This document shows, piece by piece, positions 21,586-32,852 of a stretch of 64,000 nt of DNA. Made by a program: the position numbers and the translations under genes. Origin of the DNA: Poa pratensis. Lineage: Eukaryota; Streptophyta; Magnoliopsida; Poales; Poaceae. The stretch lies in assembly GCA_947311845.1 (NCBI GenBank), contig CAMZMU010000116.1, positions 2,725,492-2,789,491 on the forward strand. Reading direction: 5' to 3'. How positions within the stretch are numbered: position 1 is the first letter of the stretch; each line of letters opens with the position of its first letter. Under the pieces are notes generated by a model. It was not told the DNA's origin, made no database searches, and saw only the letters and a program-made list of their open reading frames with translations.

Positions 21586-21705
21586 GTAAGAACAGGACAC
21601 TAGCTTTCAGAACATACAAGGTGCCCACAGGGATGCACATCTATTCTATCACTTTATTTATTCATCTTCGACACTTTACTATGCTTCTCCATCTTGTATC
21701 TGCAG

Positions 21706-23998
21706 GATGCTGCGCGCATACAAGGGCAGAGATCGGCAAGTTACGAATTTACAGATCAAGTTAAGTCGAGGGGGCAAAGAACCAGGGGCGCACCTCCAGA
21801 GAAGCCATATCCAGGAAATTCAGCTGAAAAACCCATGAACGCAGAAGAATCCAAGTTAAAAGCAGCTGGGGACAAGTCAGCAAAGGCTGAATTAGAAATG
21901 GAGGATGTCCTGTCGAACGCAGTGAGCTCCAATGGTGATGTTAGGAAGGATGCTGATGCTCAGCAGGAGGTGCGGTCAGAGAATGATGACGGTGTCATGG
22001 AAGAGAATAAGGTATTGACTTTAGAATCGGAAGTGTTGGAGCAAGGTATGGACACAGATGGTCACGTTAATACCGCTTCAACTAATGTTTCTTCTGGCGA
22101 AACTTTCCAGATGGTTGTTGATGAACCAGCGAATGAGAGATATTTGACTGACATCCCGTCAGCCAACAGAGAAGATCAAATCTACCAAGAAAACACTAGC
22201 TCTAGCAGATCTTGCAACGAAATAATGGAACCTATGCTTCTTCAAGAAATAAAAACATCAGTTGTGATTGAGAACATGGGTGAAGATAGGAAGGATGCAC
22301 AATTCCTTCTTTTCCAGGAATCCAAAGAAGAAACGGATGTACCACCTGTGACACCTTTTCTACTGCAGGAACCTGCTAATGCAATATCTGGATCAACTAC
22401 CCCGAGAAGCCCAAGATCTACAAATGGTGACCATGCTAATCCGTCATGCTGCCAGCTGTCTAATCTTTATCCGATTGAGTCTGCTCATTGTGTTTCAGAT
22501 GCACACTTCACAGACCAGCACAATCTGGTTAGTATGTCTTGCTGCCAGACATCTAATCCTTATGTGTCTCAGTCTTCTCATTCTGTTCCAGTCACAGGCT
22601 CGACAGCTCAGCTTGCAGACATGGGACTGGCAGCTCAGTCCTCTAAGGCTCAGTCACCCGCTCACTCTATTTCTGCAAACCAGTCTTTTGAAAAGGGACC
22701 CAAAGGGCCAGCAGAGACTGGAGTGTGTCCAGAGGCCACAACACCTGCAGCAGCAAAGGGGCAGCGGAAGAACAACAGATTTTTTGGTAGGCGTCTGGCT
22801 CAGCAAAATCATATTCATTGGGGAACACTCGTATGCACGATGTGGGTAAAGTTATCTATAAAAGCTGTGATGCAATTGGTCTCAAGAATCTACTGGAGAT
22901 AGTATGTGACTGGGATTCCGAGAAGATCTGGCAGTTTTTTGAGACAGTAGTCATCAGTGAAGATAGGTCCTCTATGACTTGGAAGACTGATAGTAAAGAG
23001 TGTGCCATCAGCAAGGAGGATTGGCAGAAGCTTCTTGTGTGCCCGATAGGGTGACAAGTCCGAAGATACATGAGTTAGGCCATCTGTCTTACGAGGATAG
23101 GAAAGAGCACTATGATAAATCAAACCCCATAGAACGCGATATGCGTCTGACGGCTGGACTTAAACCTCTGTCTGATTCAGTTGAGCGCATCGTGAGAAAA
23201 ACCATTTTACCTAGGAAAAATAGGGAGGGCATATGTAATGAAGGCTTTCATGTTGTACATCACATTGTGCATGAGAGGCATTTTGATGTCGTAGACTTGA
23301 TGCTTCAAGACATAAAGAAAGCTGCAAATGACGACAAGAGGAGTCTACCGTTTGCCCCCTACATAATGTTGGCGATTAACAAGCAAATGGGGTATCCTGA
23401 TAACAGTGCCGGCTCTGTGCACAAAAAGCTCGGCATTCACGAGCTCAAGAGGAATCCACCACCGCCTCTAGCTCCGGTGAGTGATCGTGTAGCTACAGAG
23501 CCTGCTCAGCCAGTTGGCTGTCAGGCTCAGCCATCTCATTCTCCAGAGGAGGCGGCGTTGAAGATTCTAGCTGATACACTCAAAGATGCGCTCAAGGGTC
23601 TGGCGTTGAAGGTTATGGCTGATGATACACTCAAAGAGGCGCTCAAGGGTCAGTCTCATGACCCTATTGACTATCTAGCGAGATTGTTTCGAACGTTTCT
23701 GAAAGGGAAAACCAGGAGTGATCAACACTTAACTCTAGCCCCTCTAGCTACTGAATTTCTTTGGTCAATCTCTAATAGGACCGCTCCACATTCAGTTTCT
23801 GTTCCTCCAGTGGTCCCTGCAGTACTCGAGTCGCTGGCGCCAACCCTTTCTCCTTTTACAGCTCATCCAACTCCGGCTCAGCCTTTTGTTCCGGATCTTC
23901 CAGCCGAGTCAGCTACTACAGAAGCTAGGAAAGAGAGAATGAGAAAGAGGAAGGAGATGAAGAAAGACAACTTGTTGCCGAGAAAGCGAAAGCGATGA
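21706..23998 (+). CDS. F-box gene, last exon: disordered region plus transposon-protein-like domain
   Basis: After acceptor TATCTGCAG the frame reads DAARIQGQRSASYEF and continues about 370 residues of acidic, Ser/Gln-rich sequence. Two single-G losses (22820-22823 and 23049-23051) then split a folded-looking domain: VIYKSCDAIGLKNLLEIVCD, KIWQFFETVVISEDRSSMTW, VERIVRKTILPRKN, FHVVHHIVHERHFDVVDLML. This resembles the plant putative transposon-protein/retroelement-associated domain found repeatedly in grass genomes (from memory of the family, not a search). A repeat KILADTLKDALKG / KVMADDTLKEALKG follows, then a basic tail (ERMRKRKEMKKDN... RKRKR), a probable nuclear signal. Stop TGA 23996-23998. 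Confidence 0.55.
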
Positions 23999-24010
23999 CG
24001 GTTACACTCG

Positions 24011-24037
24011 CAGCAGCAGCAGCAGCAGCAGCAGCAG
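24011..24037 (+). repeat. (CAG)9 microsatellite after the F-box gene stop
   Basis: Nine perfect CAG triplets start 13 bases past the stop codon, in the 3' UTR. They are probably variable between lines. Confidence 0.9.
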
Positions 24038-24355
24038 TTGTCTTTAGGGCCATCTAGTTGTGTAATTTCTTAGACATGTTGTTTACCGAACCGTGAATTC
24101 TTGTGTACTGAAAGTATATCTGGCCATCTTCGGCCCGGCCCGGCCCGAAAATACAGGGCCTGGGCCCGACGGGCCTGACCACTGGGCCGGGCCTGGGCCT
24201 GGAAATTAGGCCCGAGCAGTAAGTTGGGACGGGCCTGGGCTTCAGTTTTAGGGGAATAAAAGCCCGGCCCGGCCCGACATTACTGACTTCATCCACTGAT
24301 TCCACTCCTCAGCCCACCATCCACTACTCAGCCCAACAAGGAAACCTCCCCAACT

Positions 24356-24362
24356 ATATAAC
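24356..24362 (+). promoter_or_regulatory. TATA box in the hAT element
   Basis: TATATAA in CCAACTATATAACCCC lies about 75 bases before the first ATG (24431) of a CT-rich leader, whose frame stops after nine codons. A splice donor CCAAG/GTACTT follows at about 24723 and an acceptor TTGTACAG at about 24875. Confidence 0.5.
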
Positions 24363-24882
24363 CCCAACCCCAACCCTAATCATCCACTCGACCACTCCTC
24401 ACTCCTCAGCCGCACCCGCACCCGTGCGAAATGGCGGCGGCGACCAGAGCCAAACCCTAGCCCCGCCGTCTCTCCTCACCGCCCGGCGCACGCCCACCGC
24501 CACCGGCCACCGCCGCATCTTCTCCTCGCCGTGGCACCTCCTTCCTCGCGGCGTGGCGGGCGTCGGCCACACCTTCTCTTCTCCCCACCGCGGCAGCGAC
24601 GAGACGAGGAGCACGAGCTCAGCCGCCGGCCGCCTCTCCTTCCCGCGACCACAACTCCTTCCTCGCCGGGCCCGCCGCGTCTATTTCCTCGCGGGAGCCG
24701 CACCGCCGCACCTCTCCTCCAAGGTACTTTCTTGATGTTCTTGGTGGATGTGATTGTAGGTGGATTATGTAGAGTTTTTTGCTGCTGTAGTTGGATTATT
24801 TGCTGTTGTTTATGTATTAATTTGCTGTTGGTGGATGGTGGATTAATTTGTAGAGTTTTTTTTGTTGTTGTACAGATTTAGC

Positions 24883-24999
24883 ATGGTGGATCCGCATTAT
24901 ATTGTTGTGTTTGTAGATAATAAGAGGAAGGCAGAAGTTGTTGACCTAGATGATGGAGATTCTACTTCGGATGAAGAATGTAATATCCCTAATCCATAG
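24883..24999 (+). CDS. remnant N-terminal exon of hAT transposase
   Basis: ATG 24883 follows the acceptor TTGTTGTACAG. It reads MVDPHYIVVFVDNKRKAEVV and then an acidic stretch (DLDDGDSTSDEE) to TAG 24997-24999, 38 residues in all. The BED zinc finger, RNase H-fold catalytic core and dimerisation domain of hAT transposases are absent. It is probably the 5' end of a parental transposase left by the internal deletion. Assignment rests on position inside the hAT. Confidence 0.4.
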   Translation: MVDPHYIVVFVDNKRKAEVVDLDDGDSTSDEECNIPNP

Positions 25000-25489
25000 C
25001 CTTTGTTCATGTCAACTTGTCAAGTTCAACATGTCGGGCTTTCGGGCTTTTGTGTTGGGCGGGCCTGGGCCTGGAAATCGTGTAAATGTGTCGGGCCGGG
25101 CCGGGCCCGGGCCTGGCCTTCAGACGTCGGGCTTTTTTAGGCCCGGCCCGAAGCCCGGCCCGGCCCGGCCCATGGCCAGATATGACTGAAAGTGATGGCA
25201 ACAGGTTCCAGGGGGAGGCTGCAGCCCAGGTTAGAGATGATTGGAAGCTCAAGAGCTGTTGGAGGGGGACGCATCTGCGGCAAATGTGTCTGTAGCCCTT
25301 GTACAGTGTATGTTTTCATTGTTTATGTTCACTGGAGCTTGAAAAATTCTATGTATTAAAATCCATGTGATGTTCTTTTGTAGGTACTCTGACATCAATT
25401 CAAATATCTTCCTTTACCTGTTTTATTTCCTATCATTCAAATGCTTGCTGAAACTGTTGCGTGCATGCTGAAGAGGAAGAACTGAAAAC

Positions 25490-26463
25490 AGTGATGAACT
25501 AGATCCCACTCACACTCCAGTAGATGAGGATCAGAGCTTGAATCAGGGCCATCAAAATTTGACTGCTGTAAGTAACACGATGCATCGATGCAAATCATTT
25601 CCTGAATCCTACATACTGCACTAAACATGCTGACGGTGTTCCTATGATGTCCTCCTGCAAAATTGTTTACAGGGTTCAAACTTTAGAGAATATCGTATTG
25701 TCGTGCTCATTTGCTTTCCTCATTTGCAACTTTTAATGGATGTAGTACTCAAAATATTGCAGCTTTCAACTTCTTTGAAACACAACTTATATCTCCATTG
25801 AAAGTAGTACAACTTATTTTTTACTTTCAACTGTTACTCTGTATGTCCAAATAATCTAAGCCCTTATGTCTAGCAAAACCTAGCTGTTTCTTGTCTTCTA
25901 CTTTAATATAACTGAAATATTTTCATACCGCCAGAACTTCGTGCTCAACGCACACCCTTCCGAGCAGAAGCTCATCGAGTTGTACCTCAGGCCGCATGTC
26001 GTCTCCGGCGACAAGTTGCAGCTTCATCCACGACGGTGACGTCTACTCCGCCCACCCCGCCGACCTCACGCGGGAGTATGCCGCGACTGTCTCTAGCAAT
26101 GGCCACCAAGTATGGTACTTCTTCACGACCATGCGTGCCAGAGGTGGCTGCCGCAAGGCGCGCAAGGTGGACTCGGGGGAGGGGTCCTGGCACTCTGAGG
26201 GCAAGCCCAAATCCGTGGAATCCCTAGGGTATCGCCGGTACCTCACGTTCACGACCAAGGATGGTAGCGAGCGCGTCCGGTCGAAGTGGGTCATGGTGGA
26301 GCTCAGCCTTCATGATGACGGGGAGGACGAGGTGACCCTCTGCAAGGTGTACTTTAGCCTGTACCCCGCCAGGAATCACAAGGGGAAGGCGGCTGCTGAC
26401 ACGAACCACCCCGGCGATGCTTCTGCTGATGCCACGGAACCCGTGAAATGGCTTGTTTGGTAA
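25490..26463 (+). pseudogene. NAC-domain-like gene, partial, one frameshift
   Basis: The exon from 25935 (after TACCGCCAG) reads NFVLNAHPSEQKLIELYLRP, then after a +1 shift at about 26013-26020 FIHDGDVYSAHPADLTREYA, VWYFFTTMRARGG, EGSWHSEGKPKSVE, RSKWVMVELSL and LCKVYFSLYPARN. This is the order of NAC subdomains A-E (DNA-binding transcription factors of plants) in the divergent form common in grasses. Stop TAA is at 26461-26463, close behind the domain, so no activation region remains. A small upstream exon may end at GCT/GTAAGT (25567). One surplus base (TGCAGC for TGCGC-like) would explain the shift. Confidence 0.7.
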
Positions 26464-27632
26464 ATTTAAAATCACAACATGCGCGAGGAAGTTTGACGAT
26501 AGTTTGGGCAATGACTTGCTTGCTTCTGCACCCTTTCAGGCCTAGTAGCTAGTAGACATACATAATGCTCCCCAGAGACATAATGCACCCGATCTGTCAA
26601 TTGCTTTTATGGTAAATAGTGGCAAGTCCATCAAACATCATGCGCTTGGCCCTCCTGCAGGTGAGAAATGTTAAATCAAGCATCCTGAATCTGGAGTGCT
26701 TCCTTTGCATTCAAGCTTTCCCTGGAATGTTGGATTCTACATTTTTTTTCCATCCGCCCCTTGATAACAGGGTCTTATTCCACTATCAACGATAACGGAA
26801 CAACGTACATTAGTTCCAAGTCACTATCTACATAAAGCGAAAACCATAACTTAACCCGGTTCACCGCATCATCTGGTTAGCTACAGAAACCACAAGGACA
26901 ACCACAAATGATCGCACTCGGGTTCAAGTCGCTTATTTTTTATAAGAGATATTAAAATTGATTTGATATGTTGTATATGTATGTTTTCTTGTCTATATCT
27001 CGCTACTAAAACTTGCAAGGTGCACAAGATTTCGAAGATTGATCAAGCTATAGCTTCGAGCAGAGGGTAACAGCATGTTATGCATTAAACCTGGTGAGAG
27101 AAAGTGGAGTATACTAGTTTAAGTAATTATTTGCCGAGCAACGATGACTCGTCACATCTCCTAATGCTATGATATGTCTATGATGATAACCGAGGTAACG
27201 TCATGGTGAACATAGGGCTGAGTTTGGGCAATCGTATTCATAGTGCATCTTGGCATGGAAAACAAGAGACCGAGAAAGATTTTACAATTTTGCTAATAAA
27301 AAAATCTGTTATATTAGTGTTGAAAGGGGAGCCTTTTATGAACCACTAACGAAAATATGGACCAACATGCCACACTATAATTTCTAGACAGTGTAGAGCT
27401 TGTAAGATGGGCAACTATCAAGCGCGATGAATTTTCTTCATTTGTATATATTGTTTTTGAAATTGCGGCCATTTGTTTTTTCAAAATAACTTAAATATTG
27501 CATCATGCCCCGCCGAGAATTAGGCCAGTCCTTCATATTTGTTGCTGGGCCGGCCCTTTAAGACTCCAGTTGTAAAGGAAAAGCTTATTTTTCTGCACCC
27601 TGGCCAGCCCAGGAATTATTCTCTACATAAGC
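26464..27632. other. intergenic, no feature supported
   Basis: AT-rich sequence without long open frames or recognisable repeats. 27490-27600 resembles general TE-derived intergenic DNA (TTAGGCCAGTCC, GGGCCGGCCC), but I cannot place it. Confidence 0.4.
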
Positions 27633-28760
27633 TTCGGAGATATTCCTGTACCCGTTCTTACTCCAAGCACATGTGAAACCTGACCCCTTAGTTTTGTTTA
27701 GTGCAGCTGATTTTTTTTTTTTTTTTTTTGAACACAACCAACAGGATCCGATTACATATAACGGAGGCTCAGTACAACTTACAAACAGGTCCCTAAGGAA
27801 ACCAGAAAAAACATCGAGACCCAGCAACTTGCACTAAACACCCTAAGCCACTTGGAAGAAATACAATCGGACCCATCCCGTCACCCAGCGCCTCAGCCTC
27901 CGCCGGAGCCGCCGTACCGCCAAGCCCGGAGAAGAGAGCACCTCCACTGATTTTTTCAAAAATGAAGATTCAATAATATGTACTATTCTCCTCGTTTTTG
28001 CATTTCTTGGCCCGGTTTCCTTGTAAACACATCAATGTATGGATTTTGGCACCGGTCTTTAATGTAAACTTGACCAAGTCTCTTTTTCTATACGAATTGC
28101 AGGAATACCCTGATCTCCTCGAGAGGTGAATCGAGAAAAATTCCTTGTGATTTCTTATCCGCGAAGCACATTTTTAAGCAAAGTAAATGCCAATGGCTAA
28201 GGAAATTTTCTATTCCCTTCAAAATACGACCAAGCGGAGAGAGATTTTTTCTGCGTTGGCCCTTCAATTATTTTTAATCTGTAGAGAAGTTTCCTTCGTT
28301 GCCTCTTCAATCAATCTTTCTCTCTTAATATAAGAGAGCGGTTTCCTCTCTCCCTCCCACACGCATCTTCTTGCACTCACGGGACCCAAGGATAGAAGGA
28401 ATCTCCGCTGGCCAAGGTGAATAATTCTGTGTGACTCATCTTTGTCGGTGTGCTTATGTCCATCCTGTTCATAACTTCCTCCTATCTTGAAGAAACAGAT
28501 AATTGTTTTGGTTATTTGGATGCCTTTGGTACCACTTGCATGCAGCAACCTTTGTTCTCAGCCCTGGCGTTAAGATATTGCGATTTAGCCACAACTTTCA
28601 AATCACAGGCTTGTTTTGCATAGTCTTGTCATGTAACTCTTCTCTTTACTAGAAAAAATGGATACACTAACCTATATCCGTTTAATTTGTGATTCGACGA
28701 CATACCCAGATTTGTTGGATCTCCGTTAACAGTTCGTGAGTTGTTATTGTTCTTGTTTGT
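27633..28760 (+). repeat. duplicated promoter/5'UTR/intron segment, left copy (gene lost)
   Basis: From TTCGGAGATATTCC (27633) to TTCTTGTTTGTT (28760) this segment aligns base by base, with scattered differences, to 37519-38710, the 5' region of the DC1 gene. It keeps the TATA-like AATATAAGAGAG (about 28327), the 5'UTR exon (TTCTTGCACTCACGGGACCC) and the donor CCAAG/GTGAATAA. A 230-bp retroelement interrupts it at 27717-27946. The coding exon that should follow is missing; another retroelement starts exactly where homology ends. Confidence 0.88.
27717..27946 (-). mobile_element. truncated non-LTR retroelement with 10-bp target duplication
   Basis: CTGATTTTTT occurs at 27707-27716 and 27947-27956. 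Between them is a T-run (poly-A of the minus strand) and 210 bases without coding capacity. The right copy of the duplication has an uninterrupted CTGATTTTTT at this site, so the pre-insertion state is visible. The sequence resembles a 5'-truncated LINE tail; the family is unknown. Confidence 0.75.
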
Positions 28761-30060
28761 TTTTTTTTTGAATGGTCACCGGGGAGGGAGAAAACCCTCC
28801 ACCTGAATTTGTATTCAATTTTGCCTATAAGACTTTGCAGCCTTTTACAAGATGGGGTTCAAGTGAACCAGAATTTTACAGGGAGGAACCAGAGAGAAGA
28901 CAAAACAAAAACAACGCACACCATCACCAGAAAGACGGGCAGGACAGTGCGTTGAGGAGTGCGTCCGACCGACGCCATCGAAGGGCATCACAATCCCGAG
29001 ACATTGCAGGCAGCACCACCACCTGCTTGCATGGCGACTACCCACGAGCTGGCGAACCAGGAGCATACGGGGACCAACGAGTGAAGCTGACGTAGCCGAA
29101 GGGCCTCACTCCACCGAGAGAGCGATGCAGACACGAAGCTCGCGCGGCTGAAAGTGCCAGAACTGCGAGGAGTTTCTGCCAACGCCATCGAAGGGCATTG
29201 CAAGACCGAGATTCCACCGGCGTCACGAACCTTGACCCCGAGCTCAGCCAAAGGGGCAGCCCCAAGCACTCCGCGAGGTGGGGAGGCGACCTCGCCGCCG
29301 AAGGGGGCTGATCAACCGAGACCGCACCAACAACACGAAGCTCGCGACAAAGCCACTACCGTCCCCATCGGATTTTGCCAAGCTTGCACATCCAACAAGA
29401 GCAGAAGTCGAAGGGCGCCAAGACAGCCCGATTGCCGCCACCGGACAAGCAGCACGCGGTTCAATTACGACGCCTTGAACAAGGAAACGGCACCCTAAGG
29501 CACCAACGTCGCGGAGCTTTCGCTCAGAACCACTGCAAGAAGCTCACATGTGGTGCATCTCCCAAACCACGCCCCCAACGAGGCATAGCGACGCCATCTG
29601 CGTCGTCGTGGCCGTCCTGGTACAAACCAGAGCACGGATTTCTCCGAGGATACGCACCTTGAACATGACAGCGCCCGCCGCGCGCCCGGGAGGGGCAGCA
29701 AGCTCCACCACACTTTGTCGAGACGGGAAACTGTAGCTCACCAGAGAGAGGAGCAGCAGGGCCGCCGGCACAGCAGGGTGGACGACGAACGTCGCCGCGG
29801 CCCGCCAAGCCCATCTGGGCCTAGAAGGGCCAGGGCAGCAAGGGCGCCACCACAGCCGCGCCGGCGAGCAGCACGGCCGCGCCCAGCTCGCCGAGGGGCC
29901 GCCGAGGGCAGGCGCAGGAGCCCGAGGGGCGGGGGGAGGTGTGGCGGCAGCGCACCCGCTAGCAGCAGCCTCCTCAAGCTGCGGGAGTGCTCCGCGAGCG
30001 GCAGGTTCCCGCCGCCCCCTTCACCGGCGTCGCGCGGGCTCCCAAAGGTGTTCGACAGTG
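28761..30060 (-). mobile_element. probable non-LTR retroelement(s), minus strand
   Basis: A T-run at 28761 followed by TGAATGGTCACCGGGG and CAACCTGAATTTG-type sequence looks like the poly-A tail and 3' UTR of a grass LINE read backwards. Internal CGAAGGGCATC / GAAGCTCGCG words repeat between 28975 and 29420. 29640-30060 is very GC-rich and gives spurious Pro/Arg/Ala frames. I see no RT or endonuclease motif. The right edge is uncertain; AAGGTGTTCGAC at about 30045 recurs at about 30212. Confidence 0.45.
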
Positions 30061-31170
30061 TGCATGCCACAATCTGACGGCGTGCGAATGCCACAAAGAA
30101 CACAATAATTTACATTTTGTTTACAAGGTTTCACCTACAAAAACTAGGTTTCACCTACCGGAACGTGCCACGGCACGTCCAGAGCACGTCTAGCGCACGT
30201 CCAAAGCATGCCTCCAAGGTGTTCGACGTAGTGCTTACATTGCCATTTCGCAAAAGAACTACCACCACACGCTCCCAGCGCTGGGCAAACACTGCCTGAA
30301 ATGGTTTCAGGCACCTAACAAAATTCACTACACTAGTTATCTACAGAATGCAGCACGATCTTCCCCCGCCATGGCTCTGCAGCACAATCTTCCCTCCGCC
30401 ATGGCTCTGCAGCACAATCTTCTAGCTCGATTCATCTCGCAGAGGGTTTCGGAGCAGAACAATCTGTCCGCCGCCATCCCGGCAACTAGGCTGAAAGCCT
30501 CTAGACTCAACGCGGCATCAAAGTCCATTGCTGAACTGCTGCTCGTTGAGCTCCCGCCCGAGCTGCTCTCATCGCCCGCAGCACCGCCCGAGCTGCTCTC
30601 GTCGCTCGCAGCAATTTTGCGTAACGACACAAACCTCTGCCTCGTCATTGGCGGCGAATCACCGCCAAGCGGAAAACCCTTGCGGCTGTAATAGCCGTGA
30701 AGCTTCCACGCCTGCTTCAGTACCTGGTGGAGTGAAATCCAGTAGGTACGAGACACAAATCGGGCCTCCGGACGCCTCTGCGACCGTGTACCCGCACCAC
30801 CCCATCCTCCATCCTCCCTCGCCGCTGGAATCGCCGCCAGCTTGCTCGACTCCATTGCCGGCGCTCCAGTCGCCCGCCCCCTCGCCGCAGCTCGACTCGC
30901 CCGCCCCTCGCCGCAGCTCGACTCGCCCGCTCCATTGCCGCCGCTCGACTCGCTGTCGCCAGGATAATTTCACCCAGCTCGGAGAATCCGAGATGACGGG
31001 ACAGAGTGAGGAGTGAGCTCCGCGGGACAGAGGCCGGTTTCGCTGACGCGTGGGTCCCTCTCGAGAAAAACAACTCCACGTACCGATCAAACCTGGGTTA
31101 CAGCGTGGGGAACATGACTTGACGGCCATGTCGCTGCAGAGCAATTACTGCTCGAAAAGATGCCGCATGT
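30061..31170. other. unassigned repeat-derived stretch with a 172-codon minus ORF
   Basis: A minus-strand frame from 30855 to 30337 (start MESSKLAAIPAAREDGGWGG; later Ser-rich, then MDFDAALSLEAFSLVAGMA) is open but unrecognised. 30360-30425 holds a 32-bp unit (CGCCATGGCTCTGCAGCACA) repeated two to three times. 30820-30950 has repeated CTCGACTCGCCCGC words. CACTAGTTATCTACAG at about 30332 is a weak CACTA-terminus look-alike. It is likely transposon debris. Confidence 0.3.
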
Positions 31171-31176
31171 GAGCTA

Positions 31177-31746
31177 TTATTCAGAAAGATGTCGCTGAAG
31201 AGCCAATTCCTTGAAAAAACGTAGTACCTGAGCTATTCGCCCCCAACAATTATAGCCGCACATGAAACCGGACCAAAACAGCTGGATTTGAAGGGTTTGT
31301 GATGAAGAGTAATTATTGTTATTCTTACAGACATCACATGGACAACACATAAAACCATCCCGCTTATTTGTCTCAGCCACACGGATAAAAAATGTATGCC
31401 TTTAGTAAAATCTGAGAGCGTCGGTCAGCGTACATCCATTGCCGACTGATCTGCATTATATAACTATATCAAAAATAGAGAAGTGACCAAATTAATACAA
31501 GAACATCACGTTAACAACATAGTTCTCATACCACATACAACTATCTAAACAATTTAATTCCAACAAGTTAATTATTGAATCTACATCATAATGGTACCAA
31601 GACTCTTTATTAATGCCATATTTTCTAATCTTTCTAATCTTCAAGCGCATTGCATCCATCTTGATCTTGTAATCATCGACGACATCGGCAAGATCGAACT
31701 CCAATTTCATCTTCTCTTCTTCACTTCTTTTCAATTTTGCTTTCAA
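31177..31746 (-). pseudogene. CACTA coding remnants (ORF1 tail and TNP2 transposase-associated domain)
   Basis: 31746-31492 (minus) reads MKAKLKRSEEEKMKLEFDLA and then RLKIRKIRKYGINKESWYHY, a segment familiar from CACTA ORFs of grasses. 31380-31230 reads GFMCCPCDVCKNNNNYSSSQ and GFMCGYNCW, the Cys-rich transposase-associated domain that precedes TNP2 (compare the intact example at 53.6 kb). No TNP2 core follows. Confidence 0.7.
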
Positions 31747-32439
31747 ATCATTGTTCTCTTTTTAAAATAAATTTAACATCTCGACAAGAGTGTCGGTTGG
31801 AATTTCCGGTTCAACTACCTGCTAGTTAAAAATATCTATGTCAAGTTGGTCGGCATAATTGTCATAAACACGAAATGAAACAAATAGTTATAAAAGATAA
31901 TATACCACATCTGAATCATAAACCGAACGAGGGCCGACGGGCACGAATATCAAAACCATGTCACTATATATAAAAAACAATCATACAAGGAAGAAAATTA
32001 TACAAGTAATAACTATGCATCTAAATCATACAAGTAAGATTTTTTAAAGAAAAAATAAGAACAAGAGGCTCGTCAAGGTGGTGGTGGCGACATGATGGCG
32101 CCGGTAATCGATAGTGGTGAGGACGTGGACGGGGACAGGACCACACTAATACGCAGAAATCATACTTTAATTTTAGCTCAAATTGCATATAAAACAAATA
32201 AACTTTCTAGCTCAGCCATTTCATCAGACACCTAGCTAGTACTAGAAACATGAAATGAGTTAATCTAGCAATGCTGAATGAAAGAAGAAGTTGCTAACCT
32301 TGGATAGGTGGGGCGTCGCCAATCTAGACAAATCGTGAAAAAAAAGGAGTTGAACTCGAGCTCGGGAGTGAAAACGGAGGAAAAATGGAGATGTTCTCGA
32401 GCAAGGAAAAATGGAGATGGCTCAGTGTGGGAGATGATA

Positions 32440-32661
32440 TATGGGAACTATTTTGTCCCGGTTCGTATCACGAACTAAAGTCTCACGCGCTGGGCCCCAC
32501 CATGCGGCTGCCTGCCGTAAACCCTTTAGTACCGGTTGGTATTACCAACCAGGACTAAAGGTCCCATTCGAACCGGGACTGAAGCCATGCGGCATCCTAG
32601 CCGTTATAACCGGCACTAATGCTCACATTAGTCTCGGTTCCAATCATTGCCGGGACTAATT
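32440..32661 (-). repeat. CACTA subterminal repeats
   Basis: Several partly palindromic units built on TTTAGT(A/C)CCGGTTGG and CCGGGACTAAA. In CACTA elements such arrays bind the TNPA-like protein. The TAATT next to the copia is part of this array. Confidence 0.7.
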
Positions 32662-32841
32662 TGTAGAAATCAATGGGTCAAGCGTATCCCTTTGTCTCGG
32701 GCCGCATCTATTTATATAGGAGGCACAATGCCTTAACGTACAAGTTTGGTATTACAGATTATATCCTACACGATGGTAGTACCTGTCCTTTATAGAATAG
32801 GACTCGGTGATTACAACTTGTACGATACGTTTAATCTAACA
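32662..32841 (-). repeat. 3' LTR of the copia element
   Basis: Plus-strand TGTAGAAATCAATGGG to TTTAATCTAACA. In element orientation it starts TGTTAGATTAAACG and ends GATTTCTACA. I see no difference from the other LTR over 180 bases. Confidence 0.95.
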
Positions 32842-32850
32842 TCCCCCCTC
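32842..32850 (-). other. copia polypurine tract
   Basis: Minus-strand GAGGGGGGA lies directly before the 3' LTR. The polyprotein stop codon is only a few bases upstream, so there is almost no 3' untranslated spacer. Confidence 0.85.
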
Positions 32851-32852
32851 AA

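Larger units (their letters stand above)
24116..25184 (+). mobile_element. non-autonomous hAT-type transposon, ~1.07 kb
   Basis: Inverted ends ATATCTGGCCAT and ATGGCCAGATAT are flanked by ACTGAAAGT (24107-24115 and 25185-25193). The 8-9 bp duplication fits hAT. Subterminal regions are dense in GGCCCGGCCC and GGGCCTGGGCC words in both orientations, a familiar pattern of grass hAT elements. Inside are a promoter, a 5' leader and a tiny first coding exon, but no transposase catalytic region: an internal deletion derivative. The exact ends are uncertain by one or two bases. Confidence 0.8.

Noticed and set aside
29738..30103. 121-codon minus ORF
   Set aside because: Low-complexity Arg/Leu/Pro translation of a GC-rich retroelement region.
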